A stretch of DNA of 64,000 bases from Marivirga atlantica. GTDB lineage: Bacteria > Bacteroidota > Bacteroidia > Cytophagales > Cyclobacteriaceae. The stretch lies in NCBI RefSeq assembly GCF_016734805.1, contig NZ_JAERQG010000001.1, forward strand, positions 1,178,001-1,242,000. Reading direction: 5' to 3'. Positions 26,537 to 36,889 of the stretch are shown one piece after another. The notes below the pieces were generated by a model. The model had not been told where the DNA came from. It did no database searches and was given only the letters and a program-made list of their open reading frames with translations. Both the position numbers and the translations under genes were made by a program. How positions within the stretch are numbered: the first letter of the stretch is position 1; each line of letters begins with the position of its first letter.

Positions 26537-28724
26537 GTAGCTTTCTGCTTTCAAAAGTGTTCTTGTCAAAGGATGCTGAAATAATATATAAGCCTTCCTT
26601 CAAGCTTTCTAAAGTAACTGAACTGGAGCCAGCTTGTAATTTCAAATCATTAATCACAACTTCTCCACTTAATGTAATAATACTGATGGTAGCCGCCTCT
26701 TTTAATTCAATCGTTAAATTGCTGCCATTGTTTGGGTTAGGATAAAAACTGAATTTAGTTTCTAAAGCAGATTCCTCTACTGGGTATTCCGAAACATTTC
26801 TTAAAACACTTAATCCGCCTGATATGCTTCCTGTAATCAGTGTAGGGTATTTTGAATCGTATAGGAAGCCAGCCGCCAGCGTGTTTTTTGATCCTAGGTC
26901 TGTTTTAGAAAAACTCTTTTGAATTTGGTTATAGGCGTAAAGTGTATCGAACTCTTCCGTTTCAGATTTAAAATCAGAATACACTTTGATTAAGCCAGAT
27001 TGATCAGCAACTATTAAATCAGTACTGCCATCAGCATCAATATCAGATGATGTTAACTTTAATGATGACCGAAAAAAGTCATCACTAATTGATAGGTAAG
27101 TATTATTGGCCTGTTCGAAAGAAGGATTATCAAGTGTCCCAATGTTTTCATAATGAATGAGTCCTCCTGATGATTTACCAATTAATAGATCGCACTTATT
27201 TGCATCCGACACTTCTACAAAATGAAAGGAATAGCCGAAACCAATAAAAACATTATCAATTACATTTCTATTGTTAATATCTATCTGCCCATTTTGTGAA
27301 ATACAGGTGTAAAGTGCATTTTGTCCATTCTCTGTTGCCTGAAAGGCTAAATCGATCTCACCATCTTTGTTCAAATCAGTAAATTGAATCAATAGGTTGG
27401 AGAAGTCCGTACCGTTGAAATTAAGATAGTCTTCATTAATCAAACTGAATGAAGGTGAGCTAGCATCACCAATGTTTTCAAAAAGGGCAACGCCACTATA
27501 AATAGTGTTGTTTTCATCAGTATTGGTATAGGCTACAAATAGATCGAGGTCATTGTCGTTATCATAATCAAATAAGGAAGGACCGGCTTGAATACCCAAA
27601 TCGATCATATCTTCTTGAAGAAATGCTTTAGTTTTAAGTGTATAGTCACCATTTTCATCCTTTGTGTAAAGCCAATTAGAAGATTTGTAGTTGATGGCAA
27701 TACTTAGTTGAGCTTCCAAATTAGGGCTAATGATCAAATCTTTCTGATCGTTATTGTTTGAAATAGCCATAGTGTTTGGGTAATAGTTAAATGCTGCTGG
27801 GTTTGCACTATTAGGGAATGAAGTGCTCACATCTGAATACTTCGGATTGATTCCTGCAGATGCACCACTATAGCTATAAAGCTCTGAGCACTCTTGATGG
27901 CTGGTAATTAAATCAATTATGTTATCATCATCTAAATATTCAGCAAATATACTTTTACCGCCAGCATGCAAAGCACCTCTTTCTTGCTGACCGATGTTAC
28001 AGTCTTCTGTATCAAAAGCAAAGCTACCGCAGTTACACTCTTCAAAATTTCCCCAACGAGTTTCTTCTTCTATTAATATGTCCATATTTGGCGACTGCCC
28101 TTGCTCAATACTCAGGTTTTTGTAAAAAACAATGGTACTTTCAAGTCCAGAGGTGTTAAAAGCTAGAATGTCGATATCTCCATCATTATCAATGTCAGAA
28201 ATATTAGGGTAATCATTATTTATTAATTGTAGGTTTACCTCGTTCCCACTTTTGCTTTCATATGTTAAGAAGTTACTCTGCTTTTCCCACTGAGGTATAT
28301 TGTTAGTGCCTACATTCTTATAGGCGATCATGCCTAAATTGCCTGCGGTAAATAAATCTTTTTTTCCATCAGCATTGAAATCAGCTAAAATTAGAAAGTT
28401 GAAAATTTCTTCAGGAAAGAAATCATTGTAGGCAGGTGCATATTGATATTGCCCCTCTTTTAATAAGAAGCAATGAATCAATTTCGAAGAACGATCATAA
28501 GCTATTAAATCTTCAACACTATCACCGTTTAAATCCATTTGACTGTATTGAACACCATTTAATCCACCTACCCAGGGTGATTTGAGTTTCTGAGAGCCAA
28601 CCCCAACAGGTGTGCCCTGGTAAAGCTGAAACTGATATTGACTAAAGCTCAGGCTGCTTTGCAATAGAAATGATGTTATAAGAAGGATGGATTTAAAATA
28701 TTTGAACATAAATTGATATAGCAA
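26523..28724 (-). CDS. Secreted FG-GAP/VCBS-repeat protein with T9SS type A sorting domain
   Basis: A 733-residue secreted protein. A signal peptide (about 1-29, ending SFSQ) is followed by repeated calcium-binding-like FG-GAP/VCBS motifs: DLNGDSVEDLIAYD, DFNADGKKDLF, DIDNDGDIDILAF, DYDNDNDLDLFVAY, DLNKDGEIDLAF and DIDADGSTDLIVAD. These should form a seven-bladed beta-propeller. The last 80 residues are a type A sorting domain: FYPNPNNGSNLTIEL, then LKEGLYIISA, then RKLLIKH. It is exported by T9SS to the cell surface or medium; ligand unknown. Confidence 0.9.
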   Translation of the reverse strand: MLYQFMFKYFKSILLITSFLLQSSLSFSQYQFQLYQGTPVGVGSQKLKSPWVGGLNGVQYSQMDLNGDSVEDLIAYDRSSKLIHCFLLKEGQYQYAPAYNDFFPEEIFNFLILADFNADGKKDLFTAGNLGMIAYKNVGTNNIPQWEKQSNFLTYESKSGNEVNLQLINNDYPNISDIDNDGDIDILAFNTSGLESTIVFYKNLSIEQGQSPNMDILIEEETRWGNFEECNCGSFAFDTEDCNIGQQERGALHAGGKSIFAEYLDDDNIIDLITSHQECSELYSYSGASAGINPKYSDVSTSFPNSANPAAFNYYPNTMAISNNNDQKDLIISPNLEAQLSIAINYKSSNWLYTKDENGDYTLKTKAFLQEDMIDLGIQAGPSLFDYDNDNDLDLFVAYTNTDENNTIYSGVALFENIGDASSPSFSLINEDYLNFNGTDFSNLLIQFTDLNKDGEIDLAFQATENGQNALYTCISQNGQIDINNRNVIDNVFIGFGYSFHFVEVSDANKCDLLIGKSSGGLIHYENIGTLDNPSFEQANNTYLSISDDFFRSSLKLTSSDIDADGSTDLIVADQSGLIKVYSDFKSETEEFDTLYAYNQIQKSFSKTDLGSKNTLAAGFLYDSKYPTLITGSISGGLSVLRNVSEYPVEESALETKFSFYPNPNNGSNLTIELKEAATISIITLSGEVVINDLKLQAGSSSVTLESLKEGLYIISASFDKNTFESRKLLIKH

Positions 28725-28846
28725 CTTATTATGAGGTTCTTGTTTAAACTACTTTTACAGTGATCAAAATTACACTATTTAGTAAGGATGACATGATAAA
28801 CCAGAACGCATTTATTAATTTAGCTATTGTAAAATCAGCCTTGTAG

Positions 28847-30145
28847 ATGGAAAAAATTGATCAGCTCTATACTTTATTTAGCAAAAGTACTGGTGTGTGT
28901 ACTGATACCAGAAAAATTGAGAGTGGGAATTTATTCTTTGCTTTAAAGGGACCGAACTTTAACGGGAATAAGTTTGCTAAAAGTGCCCTAGATGCCGGGG
29001 CTTTGGCAGTAGTGCTTGATGAACAAATAGAAGGTGTTGCATCTGATAAATCATTTGTTGTTGATGATGCATTAGAAGCGTTACAAGAATTGGCGCTGTA
29101 TCATAGAAATCAACTTGATATTCCAATTATAGGCATAACCGGATCTAACGGAAAAACTACTACTAAGGAATTGATGCAAGCTGCATTGTCAGCCAAATAT
29201 AAAACATTTGCTACCAAAGGTAATCTAAACAATCATATTGGTGTACCATTAAGTTTGCTGGAGATTGATGAGCGCTATGAAATGGCCATTATTGAAATGG
29301 GGGCTAACCATATTGGTGAAATAGCCTCTTACTGTAAAATCGCTCGTCCTGGTTACGGTTTAATTACCAATATAGGCAAGGCACATATAGGAGAGTTCGG
29401 TGGTTTTGAAAATATAATCATTGGGAAAAGTGAGCTGTTCGACTTCGTGAAGAAAAATAATGGCGTTGCTTTTATTAATACTAATGATGCTGTTTTAAAA
29501 AACATGAAAAAACGGTTTGATAATGCTGCAACTTATCCTAATGAAGGCGATTACTTAACTGCTGTAGTGAGCACTAAGAAAATGTTTTTGACTGTTGAGG
29601 CTGAGAACAGTTTAGTAATTAACACTCATTTGGTAGGACAATATAATTTCAATAATGTAGCAGCTGCCTTATGTGTTGCTAAATATTTTGAAGTTGACAT
29701 GAATAAAGCAGCAGAAGCCATATCTAATTATCATCCTGCCAATATGCGTTCTCAGCTGATAAGCACTGAAAAGTATAATATTATTTTGGATGCATATAAT
29801 GCTAATCCTAACTCTATGGAATTGGCCATAGAAAGCCTTAGCGCCTCAGCTGAAGGAGAATCAATCACTATCTTAGGCGATATGCTTGAACTGGGAGATA
29901 TGAGTACGCTTGAACATGAGAAGCTAGGTGAATTGGCTGTTGATTTAGGGGTTAGCCGAAGAATTTATTTAGGAGAGCAAATACAAAAGGCAAAGAAAAC
30001 AGATCCTTTTGGAACATTTTTCGAGCGTAAGGAAGACCTAATTGAGCATTTAAAAGAGAATCCTCCTAAACAGGGAAGTACCATATTAATAAAAGGTTCA
30101 AGAAAGAATGCGTTGGAAGATTTGGTTGAAATCTTATCGGACTAA
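28847..30145 (+). CDS. murF: UDP-N-acetylmuramoyl-tripeptide--D-alanyl-D-alanine ligase
   Basis: Cytoplasmic Mur ligase of 432 residues that adds D-Ala-D-Ala to the peptidoglycan precursor. The ATP loop GITGSNGKTTTKEL is at about 96-109. Further Mur landmarks are FATKGNLNNHIGVPLSLL, the MGANHIGEI block and DAYNANPNSM. It is isolated from other cell-wall genes, as is common in Bacteroidota where murF is scattered. The final four bases overlap the stop of the convergent BNR-protein gene. Confidence 0.95.
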   Translation: MEKIDQLYTLFSKSTGVCTDTRKIESGNLFFALKGPNFNGNKFAKSALDAGALAVVLDEQIEGVASDKSFVVDDALEALQELALYHRNQLDIPIIGITGSNGKTTTKELMQAALSAKYKTFATKGNLNNHIGVPLSLLEIDERYEMAIIEMGANHIGEIASYCKIARPGYGLITNIGKAHIGEFGGFENIIIGKSELFDFVKKNNGVAFINTNDAVLKNMKKRFDNAATYPNEGDYLTAVVSTKKMFLTVEAENSLVINTHLVGQYNFNNVAAALCVAKYFEVDMNKAAEAISNYHPANMRSQLISTEKYNIILDAYNANPNSMELAIESLSASAEGESITILGDMLELGDMSTLEHEKLGELAVDLGVSRRIYLGEQIQKAKKTDPFGTFFERKEDLIEHLKENPPKQGSTILIKGSRKNALEDLVEILSD

Positions 30146-31182
30146 TCTAAAAACTCAATTTTTATCATTTTTCCTTCTCTACCGGCCAGAATAGCTGTGC
30201 TTTTATTTATGAACTCAGCAGTCCATAGATTTAATTGGCTGAATTGAATCCACTTTCCTTTTTCTGACGCTAAAAAGTCAGCCCCATTTGGTCCGCAAAC
30301 TAAGTATATATTGGTATTATCTATGTTAGAAATTGCGCTTCCATAAAACGCTCCCTTCGTAATGGGTTGATTAAGAGGTAGCCAGCTTTTACCGTTGTCG
30401 GAAGAGATAAAAAGATTATCAGTATAAACGTCAGATTTAGCCAGATCACCACCTGTAATGAAGAGTAAGTCATCTCCCTGTCTGATTGAAGTAATTCCTG
30501 CGGCTTCTCCTTTAATCATAGGGCTAATAAACTTTTGCCAATCTTTCCCTTTGTTTTTACTGTAAAGTACATTGGCTGATCCGCCAGCACCTGTGCCAAT
30601 CCAGATATCACCTTTTTTGTTAATTGTAATGTTACTTCCACTTGATGCAAATCCACCTTCACCCTTGCTTGCAGTAACCGATGTTTCAACTCTTCCCCAG
30701 TTTTCTAAATTTTCATCAGACATTAATATAAAAGGTTGTTCATCAATGGCGTCTCCATAGGCAATGCCTAAACCATTGGGAAGTATTTCAATAGCATCAA
30801 GAAAACCTTCGCTGTGAGGCATTATATAAAGAGACTTCCATCCTGATATTTTTGAAAATTTAAATATTTGAGATGCCGGACCTTCGCCAGCACTCATAAC
30901 GAGCGCCTCATTTGAGGAGATTGCCTTAATAGCTCGGAATTGCAAGCTATCAGCTTGCTCAAAGTGAAATGTCTCCCAGGTATTTCCTGCATTTGAGCTA
31001 AATAAAATTGTGGCGTTTGTTCCACTTGCCCATAAGTTATTTTCATCAAGGGCATCTAAACCAATAATAAGGGCAGAGGTACCGGAGCTTAAAGTATCAA
31101 GCTTATAATTCTTTTGCGCTTTAGCAATCGTAATATTTATGAGCAATATTACCAGCCATATTCTACCAGTCAAAATAGTCAT
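30142..31182 (-). CDS. Exported beta-propeller protein (BNR/Ycf48-like)
   Basis: A 346-residue protein with a signal peptide (about 1-22). It contains several BNR/sialidase-type Asp-box-like turns: SSNAGNTWETF, SKNKGKDWQKF and SSDNGKSWLPL, so a propeller like the photosystem-assembly factor Ycf48 group is likely. In heterotrophs such proteins are often annotated as oxidoreductases without evidence; no catalytic residues are visible. Its start overlaps the end of the upstream AsmA-like gene by 20 bases, suggesting cotranscription. Confidence 0.82.
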   Translation of the reverse strand: MTILTGRIWLVILLINITIAKAQKNYKLDTLSSGTSALIIGLDALDENNLWASGTNATILFSSNAGNTWETFHFEQADSLQFRAIKAISSNEALVMSAGEGPASQIFKFSKISGWKSLYIMPHSEGFLDAIEILPNGLGIAYGDAIDEQPFILMSDENLENWGRVETSVTASKGEGGFASSGSNITINKKGDIWIGTGAGGSANVLYSKNKGKDWQKFISPMIKGEAAGITSIRQGDDLLFITGGDLAKSDVYTDNLFISSDNGKSWLPLNQPITKGAFYGSAISNIDNTNIYLVCGPNGADFLASEKGKWIQFSQLNLWTAEFINKSTAILAGREGKMIKIEFLD

Positions 31183-33664
31183 CTTCAGTTACCTCAATTT
31201 CTTTCTTTTTTTCCTTTTTAACCTCTTTTCCGGTGATAATATTCACCAGATTTTTGCCCTCTTCTTTAACTTTTTCCGCAACCGATTTTAACGATTGCTT
31301 AGCATCCCAGCTTACATCAAAGTCATCTGTTGTACCTATTATTTTTAGATGCAATTTGGTGTAGTCAGTGGTTTCCTCTATGGCCCCAAAAGCCTCATCT
31401 TTATCAGGTTTTTTGTAATTCTTTAGTGGAACAAGAAGTCTGTAATTAATACGTTGATCAAACGTATGAGTTCCCTGAATTAGTATTTCCGAAATATTGG
31501 ACTTTATGAGCATTTCGGGTAGATAAATGGTTTGGTCTTTTATTTGGATACTGTTGCTCAATTCTCCAAAGCTTAAATTAGCTAGCTGATCTTCATTTAC
31601 ATATTCAGATAAACTTTGCATAGGTTCGAAATCATTGAGCTCACCATTTTTTATTGAGGCAGCTATAGAAGCAGTGAAGTCTTCAGGTTTAAAATTCAAT
31701 GATTTGTCGAGAACTATGTGCGCCATTACATCGGCATCAATCTTTCCTTTTAGGTGTTTTTGCGTAAGAAAGTCTTGCTTAAAGTCATTAAAGGTATAGA
31801 AAATGGAGTCAATATTAAGCTGATTGAAATTAGCTGTAGTGTGAATGTCAACCAAATTATCAGGTTGCGTATTGATGGAGCCGGAAAGCTTAATTTTGCC
31901 TCCCATACTGTTTACATTAAGATTTTCAGCTCGTAAAACCTGATTATTAACATTTAAACTACCGGCAATTCTTCTGCCCTCAAAGTTTTGGAAAATGAGT
32001 TTATCTATTTTGCTTTTTAGCTCTAGTTTTAGATAAGGACTAATTGAAAATTTATAAGATTCCTGCTGCTTTTCAGTAGTATTTTTTTCATTAGAAAGAC
32101 CACTTAACAACTCATTTAAATCGATGTAGCTGCTGTTTGTTTCTGATTCAATAAGTAGAGATTGGTCATCTTCCAGCAGGTAGGGGAAAATGTTTAAAAA
32201 GAAACCAGTCATATTGATATCTGACTCTCCAATTCTTCCGCTTAATCGATTGATGGCAATATCATTTTTGTTAAATAATAGGCGTCCGTTTATCGCAGTC
32301 ATAGGTAGCGGATATTCTTTATAGATTCCACCAACTTCTGTTAAAACTATTTCACCCGTGTTATTAATACGGCTTGCTGTAGATGCTTTTTTAAAATCAT
32401 CAGCAGCTCCCGCCAGGCTAAAGTTGAATTTTATATTCCCTGCTAAACCCGAAAATTGATCTCTCTGAGGTAGAAAGGAGAACAGATCATAGGTGCTAAT
32501 CTTTCCTTCTGCCGAAAGTTTTATAAAGTTGCGTTCAAGGTTGTCGACTGTTAGCTCAGCCTGAATTTTTTCCTCTTTTAAGCGCGCATTAATATTTCTT
32601 AGGCTTAGTTTTGATGTTGCCAGAGAATGTCTGGAACCGTTAGTGAAATTTCCTTGTAGATTAATTGAGTCTAAGCTGGTTTTATAGGTAGCTTCATAAA
32701 GTGAACCATTAGATACACTAAAATCCATTTCTACGAGCGGGTTATTTTTGCTATCCAAAACACCAATGATTTTACTACTGAAATTAGCATCACCCTTTGG
32801 TTGATAGTCGGCAAAATAATTAGCGTATTCTTTAGGGAGGAGTGTACTTATTGTTTGAAAATCCGTGTTAGTGCCATCAATTTTAAGGTTGATGTAGTTT
32901 GACTGTATTTTATATTGGCCAGTTACGCTAAAATTATTTTGGTTAACTACTATCTCCGAAGGTTTGAAATCAATGACTTCTCTGCTTTCATTGTAGACTA
33001 AATGAGCATTCAGGCTAAGAGCCTTATCTTCAAAATAGTTTAACTCGCCTATTTTAATTGATTTGCTATTAAGCTTACCTTTAACATCAATAAAATAATC
33101 ATTTTCTACTTTGTTTAATGCTGCATTCAATGATTCGGCAAATGTTATATACGACTGATCAATTGATTCATCCACATAATTAATCTTGACCTTATCTATA
33201 TGAATCCGCGATAAGTTAAAATTTACTTCTTTGTTATCTATTGGTTTATCTTGCCGCTTTACTATCAGAAAATTTCTTTCACCCGATTCAGAAATTCTGA
33301 TGGTTACCTCGCCATTTGTTAGGCTAACTTTCTCGAATACATAATCTCCTTTTATTAATGAAAGTAGGTTGAAGGAGAGTGCAAGTTGTTCCAATTTAGC
33401 TAAAGGATAGGTGCTACCTTCAATAGCTTCCTGGATGTTAACATCCGTACAAACAACCGCTATATGAGGAAAATCGGTATACCAGTTTATGCTGATATTG
33501 CTTACTTCAACAGGAACATTGAGTTGCTTATTGATAGCACCTATAAGTTGTTGAACTACTTTATCCTGATTGAAATATAAGTAGGCAGAAACAGCTCCAA
33601 ATAATACTACGAAGCTGATAATAAGCAGGAAGAAAAATTTGCGCAGTTTTTTCAAAAAAATCAA
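31163..33664 (-). CDS. AsmA family protein
   Basis: An 833-residue envelope protein with one N-terminal membrane helix (about 8-30). A long beta-rich periplasmic region follows, ending with the AsmA C-terminal domain (GEIVLTEVGGIYKEYPL, GKIKLSGSINTQP, then a Lys/Glu-rich tail). AsmA-like proteins are bridge-type lipid-transport proteins related to VPS13/chorein, proposed to move phospholipids between membranes. The family is inferred from topology and repeated beta-groove motifs. The C-terminus is very charged (KKEKKKEIEVTEDD). It is followed on the same strand by the BNR protein with a 20-base overlap. Confidence 0.85.
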   Translation of the reverse strand: MIFLKKLRKFFFLLIISFVVLFGAVSAYLYFNQDKVVQQLIGAINKQLNVPVEVSNISINWYTDFPHIAVVCTDVNIQEAIEGSTYPLAKLEQLALSFNLLSLIKGDYVFEKVSLTNGEVTIRISESGERNFLIVKRQDKPIDNKEVNFNLSRIHIDKVKINYVDESIDQSYITFAESLNAALNKVENDYFIDVKGKLNSKSIKIGELNYFEDKALSLNAHLVYNESREVIDFKPSEIVVNQNNFSVTGQYKIQSNYINLKIDGTNTDFQTISTLLPKEYANYFADYQPKGDANFSSKIIGVLDSKNNPLVEMDFSVSNGSLYEATYKTSLDSINLQGNFTNGSRHSLATSKLSLRNINARLKEEKIQAELTVDNLERNFIKLSAEGKISTYDLFSFLPQRDQFSGLAGNIKFNFSLAGAADDFKKASTASRINNTGEIVLTEVGGIYKEYPLPMTAINGRLLFNKNDIAINRLSGRIGESDINMTGFFLNIFPYLLEDDQSLLIESETNSSYIDLNELLSGLSNEKNTTEKQQESYKFSISPYLKLELKSKIDKLIFQNFEGRRIAGSLNVNNQVLRAENLNVNSMGGKIKLSGSINTQPDNLVDIHTTANFNQLNIDSIFYTFNDFKQDFLTQKHLKGKIDADVMAHIVLDKSLNFKPEDFTASIAASIKNGELNDFEPMQSLSEYVNEDQLANLSFGELSNSIQIKDQTIYLPEMLIKSNISEILIQGTHTFDQRINYRLLVPLKNYKKPDKDEAFGAIEETTDYTKLHLKIIGTTDDFDVSWDAKQSLKSVAEKVKEEGKNLVNIITGKEVKKEKKKEIEVTEDDYFDW

Positions 33665-33840
33665 GATGTTTACTTGAAAACGAAAGTTGCAAAATAGCGG
33701 TATAAAAGCAAAGCAAAAGTTAAAGCTTAGTTAGCAGAGTTTGTTTTTAATTGTCAGAAAAAAAATAAAAGTCTTTAGGTCTGATTTTCAACTGGTTATT
33801 TTAAAGGGTGAAAAAATATTTTCTATTTTTTGAAAAATGG

Positions 33841-33872
33841 TTTGCCAATATAATTTTCTGTACTACATTTGC
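33841..33872 (+). promoter_or_regulatory. Consensus promoter of the tRNA-Val gene
   Basis: TTTG at 33841-33844, 19 bases of spacing, then TACATTTGC at 33864-33872: an exact match to the Bacteroidota housekeeping promoter (TTTG, N19-21, TAnnTTTGY). Transcription should begin about 7 bases downstream, giving a leader of roughly 30 bases before the tRNA at 33908. This is the best promoter match in the window. Confidence 0.8.
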
Positions 33873-33907
33873 ATTCCCATTCGCACGGAACGGGTTGAAA
33901 AATAAAG

Positions 33908-33982
33908 GGGATTATAGCTCAGTTGGTTTAGAGCACCTGCCTTACAAGCAGGGGGTCGTAGGTTCGAATCCTACTAATCCCA
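33908..33982 (+). tRNA. trnV: tRNA-Val (anticodon TAC)
   Basis: A complete cloverleaf of 75 bases without encoded CCA. Acceptor stem GGGATTA pairs with TAATCCC (33975-33981), discriminator A at 33982. D arm is GCTC/GAGC. Anticodon stem CCTGC/GCAGG encloses the loop CTTACAA, with anticodon TAC at 33943-33945, so it reads GUA and wobble valine codons. T arm is GTAGG/CCTAC around TTCGAAT. The gene has its own promoter and a terminator hairpin starting 8 bases downstream. Confidence 0.97.
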
Positions 33983-33990
33983 CTAAAAGA

Positions 33991-34018
33991 AAAAGGTCAG
34001 AAGCAATTCTGACCTTTT
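33991..34018 (+). terminator. tRNA-Val terminator
   Basis: A 12-bp stem (AAAAGGTCAGAA and TTCTGACCTTTT) with a GCAA tetraloop, followed by further T residues. It starts 8 bases after the tRNA. The same 28 bases recur exactly at 34383-34410, after the broken tRNA copy. Confidence 0.9.
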
Positions 34019-34036
34019 TTTGTTTACTCAAATGTT

Positions 34037-34375
<339 letters not shown>

Positions 34376-34382
34376 CAAGAAG

Positions 34383-34410
34383 AAAAGGTCAGAAGCAATT
34401 CTGACCTTTT
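34383..34410. terminator. Duplicate of the tRNA-Val terminator hairpin
   Basis: Identical over 28 bases to 33991-34018: 12-bp stem, GCAA loop. Unlike the tRNA copy before it, it has not decayed. It lies 33 bases beyond the stop of the convergent PAS-domain gene, so it may now serve as that gene's terminator on the minus strand. Confidence 0.75.
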
Positions 34411-34443
34411 TCTTTTTAGGTATAATTGTTTTTAAGAATTTAG

Positions 34444-36192
34444 TTACTCATTTTCTACAGTAGCCAATTTAACAACTTTTTGAACAGACCCTGTGTCGTC
34501 TAAAATTGGTGTATAGACTGCATTTAGCTTCACCAGATCTCCAGTTGAAGAAAATCTTTCAAAAACTCCTTTTTTAGAATGTCCATTCCCAAGCTCTTTC
34601 CAAAATGATTTGTATTCATCGGATTTTGCATACTCATCAGATGCAAATATTCTGTGATGCTTACCTTGAATATCTTCTAAAGAATAATTCATGGCATTTA
34701 AAAAATTATCATTTGCCTCAATAATAGTACCGTTAGGTTCAAACTCAATTATTGCCATAAGACTTTGCAAACCATTTAATAAAGACCTGCTTTCAGCACT
34801 TTGCTTCTCAATTTCTTTATTTTTTCTACTGATTTCTTCCTGTGTAGCTTCCATTTCTTCCATATTCTGCCTCATTTCTTCCTCTTGGGCCTTCATTTCC
34901 TCAGTTTGCTGCAGAGACTGCTGATATAGCGAATTTGTACGTTCATTTACCTTTGTTGTATTGATGGCTACGGCTATACTTTCACCAGCTTCTTTAAGGA
35001 ATTCAATTTGATAATCTTCTAGCTCCTGGAATCCTGCGAGTTCCATAACACCTTCCACCATAGCATCACGCTTAATAGGTACTATAATGAGCACTCTTGG
35101 GTTGGCATCGCCCAGCCCGGATTTTATTCTGATGTAGTCTACAGGGATTTCGGTTAAGTATAGCGTATCTTTTTCCAGATAGCACTGCCCTACAAGTCCT
35201 TCACCAACGCCCACTTTTTGATTAATGCGTTTTCTTCTCTCGAATGCATAACAACCTTGAAGCTCAAGATATGTCTCTTCATTCTCTCCTTTATCATTGT
35301 GAGCAATGAAAATACCACCTTGATTAAGTTCCATGTATTTCACAAGGAAAGTGATGGTTTGGTAGGTAAGTTCTTCCATGCTTCCGTTATGGTCTCTTAT
35401 AATATCTGATAGCTTAGCAAGACCTGCATTCATAAATTTTTCCTGTTTTTCACGCCTAGCACTCACCTTAAGACTGTCGCGCATATCTACAAGGGCTTTC
35501 CCTAATTGGTCGTCAGTTGAAAGTTCATACTGGTAATCGTAATTGCTGTTAGCAATTTCTTTGGCAAACTCTATGTTTACTTCTGTTTGCATGGCTCTTA
35601 TATCTGCCAAATGCATTCTATCAAAAATCACCATTGATCTGGTTTTCATATAAATAGATGTAGCTCCTGCAATTACAACTGCCACGGCTACCAGACCTAC
35701 ATGGAAAAGGAATGTCTGCAAATCCATGTAATCTAACTGAGTGAAGTAAATTTGTTGATAGGCCTCATTTCCTTCTGTTACACCCAGATATTGGATATAT
35801 GCGAAAGAGGCATGATGGATTACGATAAAAATAGTGGCTGGAAGCATTACTTTCCAATCTTGGTAGCCAATAAGAACAATGATGGCTATAAAGGCGGTAA
35901 AATGCATTTCAAATAGGCCATGCATTTGATAAATAAATTGGGCCATGAAAATGGCCATCACCAGGCTACCAATGTAGTGGTGAGCTTTTTGTTTAGGTAA
36001 TAGAAGTTTAGTGCCGAAGTAAAGTGCCAGGTTTAAGAAGCCAACACACAGCCCGACCAACCAGGTGTCGTAAAAAAAGGCTAAGAAAATGCCGAATAGG
36101 AAGTATCCGGCTATGGTAAAACTTAGTACTCTGTCTGCTCTTTTGTTAATTTCTCCTTTGTATTCTTCTAGTTTTTGTTGTTTATCTGTCAT
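34444..36192 (-). CDS. Membrane GAF-PAS sensor protein without a visible output domain
   Basis: A 582-residue membrane protein. About six hydrophobic helices (20-185) are followed by a HAMP-like stretch and a GAF domain (about 255-410). A coiled coil rich in Glu and Gln (EEMRQNMEEMEATQEEISRK, about 425-465) precedes a C-terminal PAS domain of the FWKELGNG type seen in chemotaxis-like sensors. No histidine kinase, GGDEF or HTH follows, so its output must come through a partner. It starts 2 bases after the thioredoxin-like gene's stop, so the two form an operon. Confidence 0.85.
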   Translation of the reverse strand: MTDKQQKLEEYKGEINKRADRVLSFTIAGYFLFGIFLAFFYDTWLVGLCVGFLNLALYFGTKLLLPKQKAHHYIGSLVMAIFMAQFIYQMHGLFEMHFTAFIAIIVLIGYQDWKVMLPATIFIVIHHASFAYIQYLGVTEGNEAYQQIYFTQLDYMDLQTFLFHVGLVAVAVVIAGATSIYMKTRSMVIFDRMHLADIRAMQTEVNIEFAKEIANSNYDYQYELSTDDQLGKALVDMRDSLKVSARREKQEKFMNAGLAKLSDIIRDHNGSMEELTYQTITFLVKYMELNQGGIFIAHNDKGENEETYLELQGCYAFERRKRINQKVGVGEGLVGQCYLEKDTLYLTEIPVDYIRIKSGLGDANPRVLIIVPIKRDAMVEGVMELAGFQELEDYQIEFLKEAGESIAVAINTTKVNERTNSLYQQSLQQTEEMKAQEEEMRQNMEEMEATQEEISRKNKEIEKQSAESRSLLNGLQSLMAIIEFEPNGTIIEANDNFLNAMNYSLEDIQGKHHRIFASDEYAKSDEYKSFWKELGNGHSKKGVFERFSSTGDLVKLNAVYTPILDDTGSVQKVVKLATVENE

Positions 36193-36194
36193 TG

Positions 36195-36827
36195 TTAAAA
36201 GTTAAAGATGCTCCCCAATCTTGTACTTGTATTGCCATTTGAAGGTAACTCACAGCCATAAGGTATTTCTGCCAAAAGAGGCATTTCAGGCGGTTGTTTA
36301 CCGTTTATCATGGCTTCAAGTGCCATTTCTGCAAAGCGCGTGTTACGCGAAGTACAGAATCTTGCTTTATTATAATTTCCTTTATAAAATATTTTACTGT
36401 TTTTAATGATGACGGCTTGTGGCGTGCTGTATATGCCTAAGGCATCGGCAATTAACCCGTCTTTATCGTTAATTGTTTCAACTCCCAAGTTATACTTTTC
36501 TTTGAATAATTTTTCTGCATTCTCAGATTTATCACCCGCTTGAACAACTGCTATGAAATCGATACTGTCAGAAAAATCGCGAACCATTGCCTTAAACTCC
36601 TTAATATTAAATCTGGAGCAGGGGCAGTCATAATTGTAAAAATGAATGAATAACGGTTTTGAAGCTTTATTTACAAAATCCAAATGGATGCTATCGTTAA
36701 CCTCAACCAGTTTTAAATCACTTGGTTTTTTGGTGGGTTTAGTAAAGCGCAATTCTTGACGCCAGAAGATATAGCCAATCCCGGAAAGGCATATCAATAC
36801 CAGTAAGATAACAAAGAATACTCTCAA
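36195..36827 (-). CDS. Membrane-anchored thioredoxin-like protein with CPC motif
   Basis: A 210-residue protein with an N-terminal membrane helix (about 1-22) and a periplasmic thioredoxin-like domain. The active-site-like segment is NYDCPCSRFN, with C68-P-C70 in place of the usual CxxC. A cis-Pro-like STPQAVII and later C (RFCTSRNT, about 163) follow. CPC spacing is unusual for a thiol oxidoreductase. Bacteroidota relatives are often labelled DUF6436. It is upstream of the GAF-PAS protein with a 2-base gap, so a redox-linked signal is possible but unproven. Confidence 0.75.
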   Translation of the reverse strand: MRVFFVILLVLICLSGIGYIFWRQELRFTKPTKKPSDLKLVEVNDSIHLDFVNKASKPLFIHFYNYDCPCSRFNIKEFKAMVRDFSDSIDFIAVVQAGDKSENAEKLFKEKYNLGVETINDKDGLIADALGIYSTPQAVIIKNSKIFYKGNYNKARFCTSRNTRFAEMALEAMINGKQPPEMPLLAEIPYGCELPSNGNTSTRLGSIFNF

Positions 36828-36889
36828 TTGATGTTTCTTATTTGTTAAAAATGAAAACTGTTATGGCAAACTAATATTTGTCCATTATG

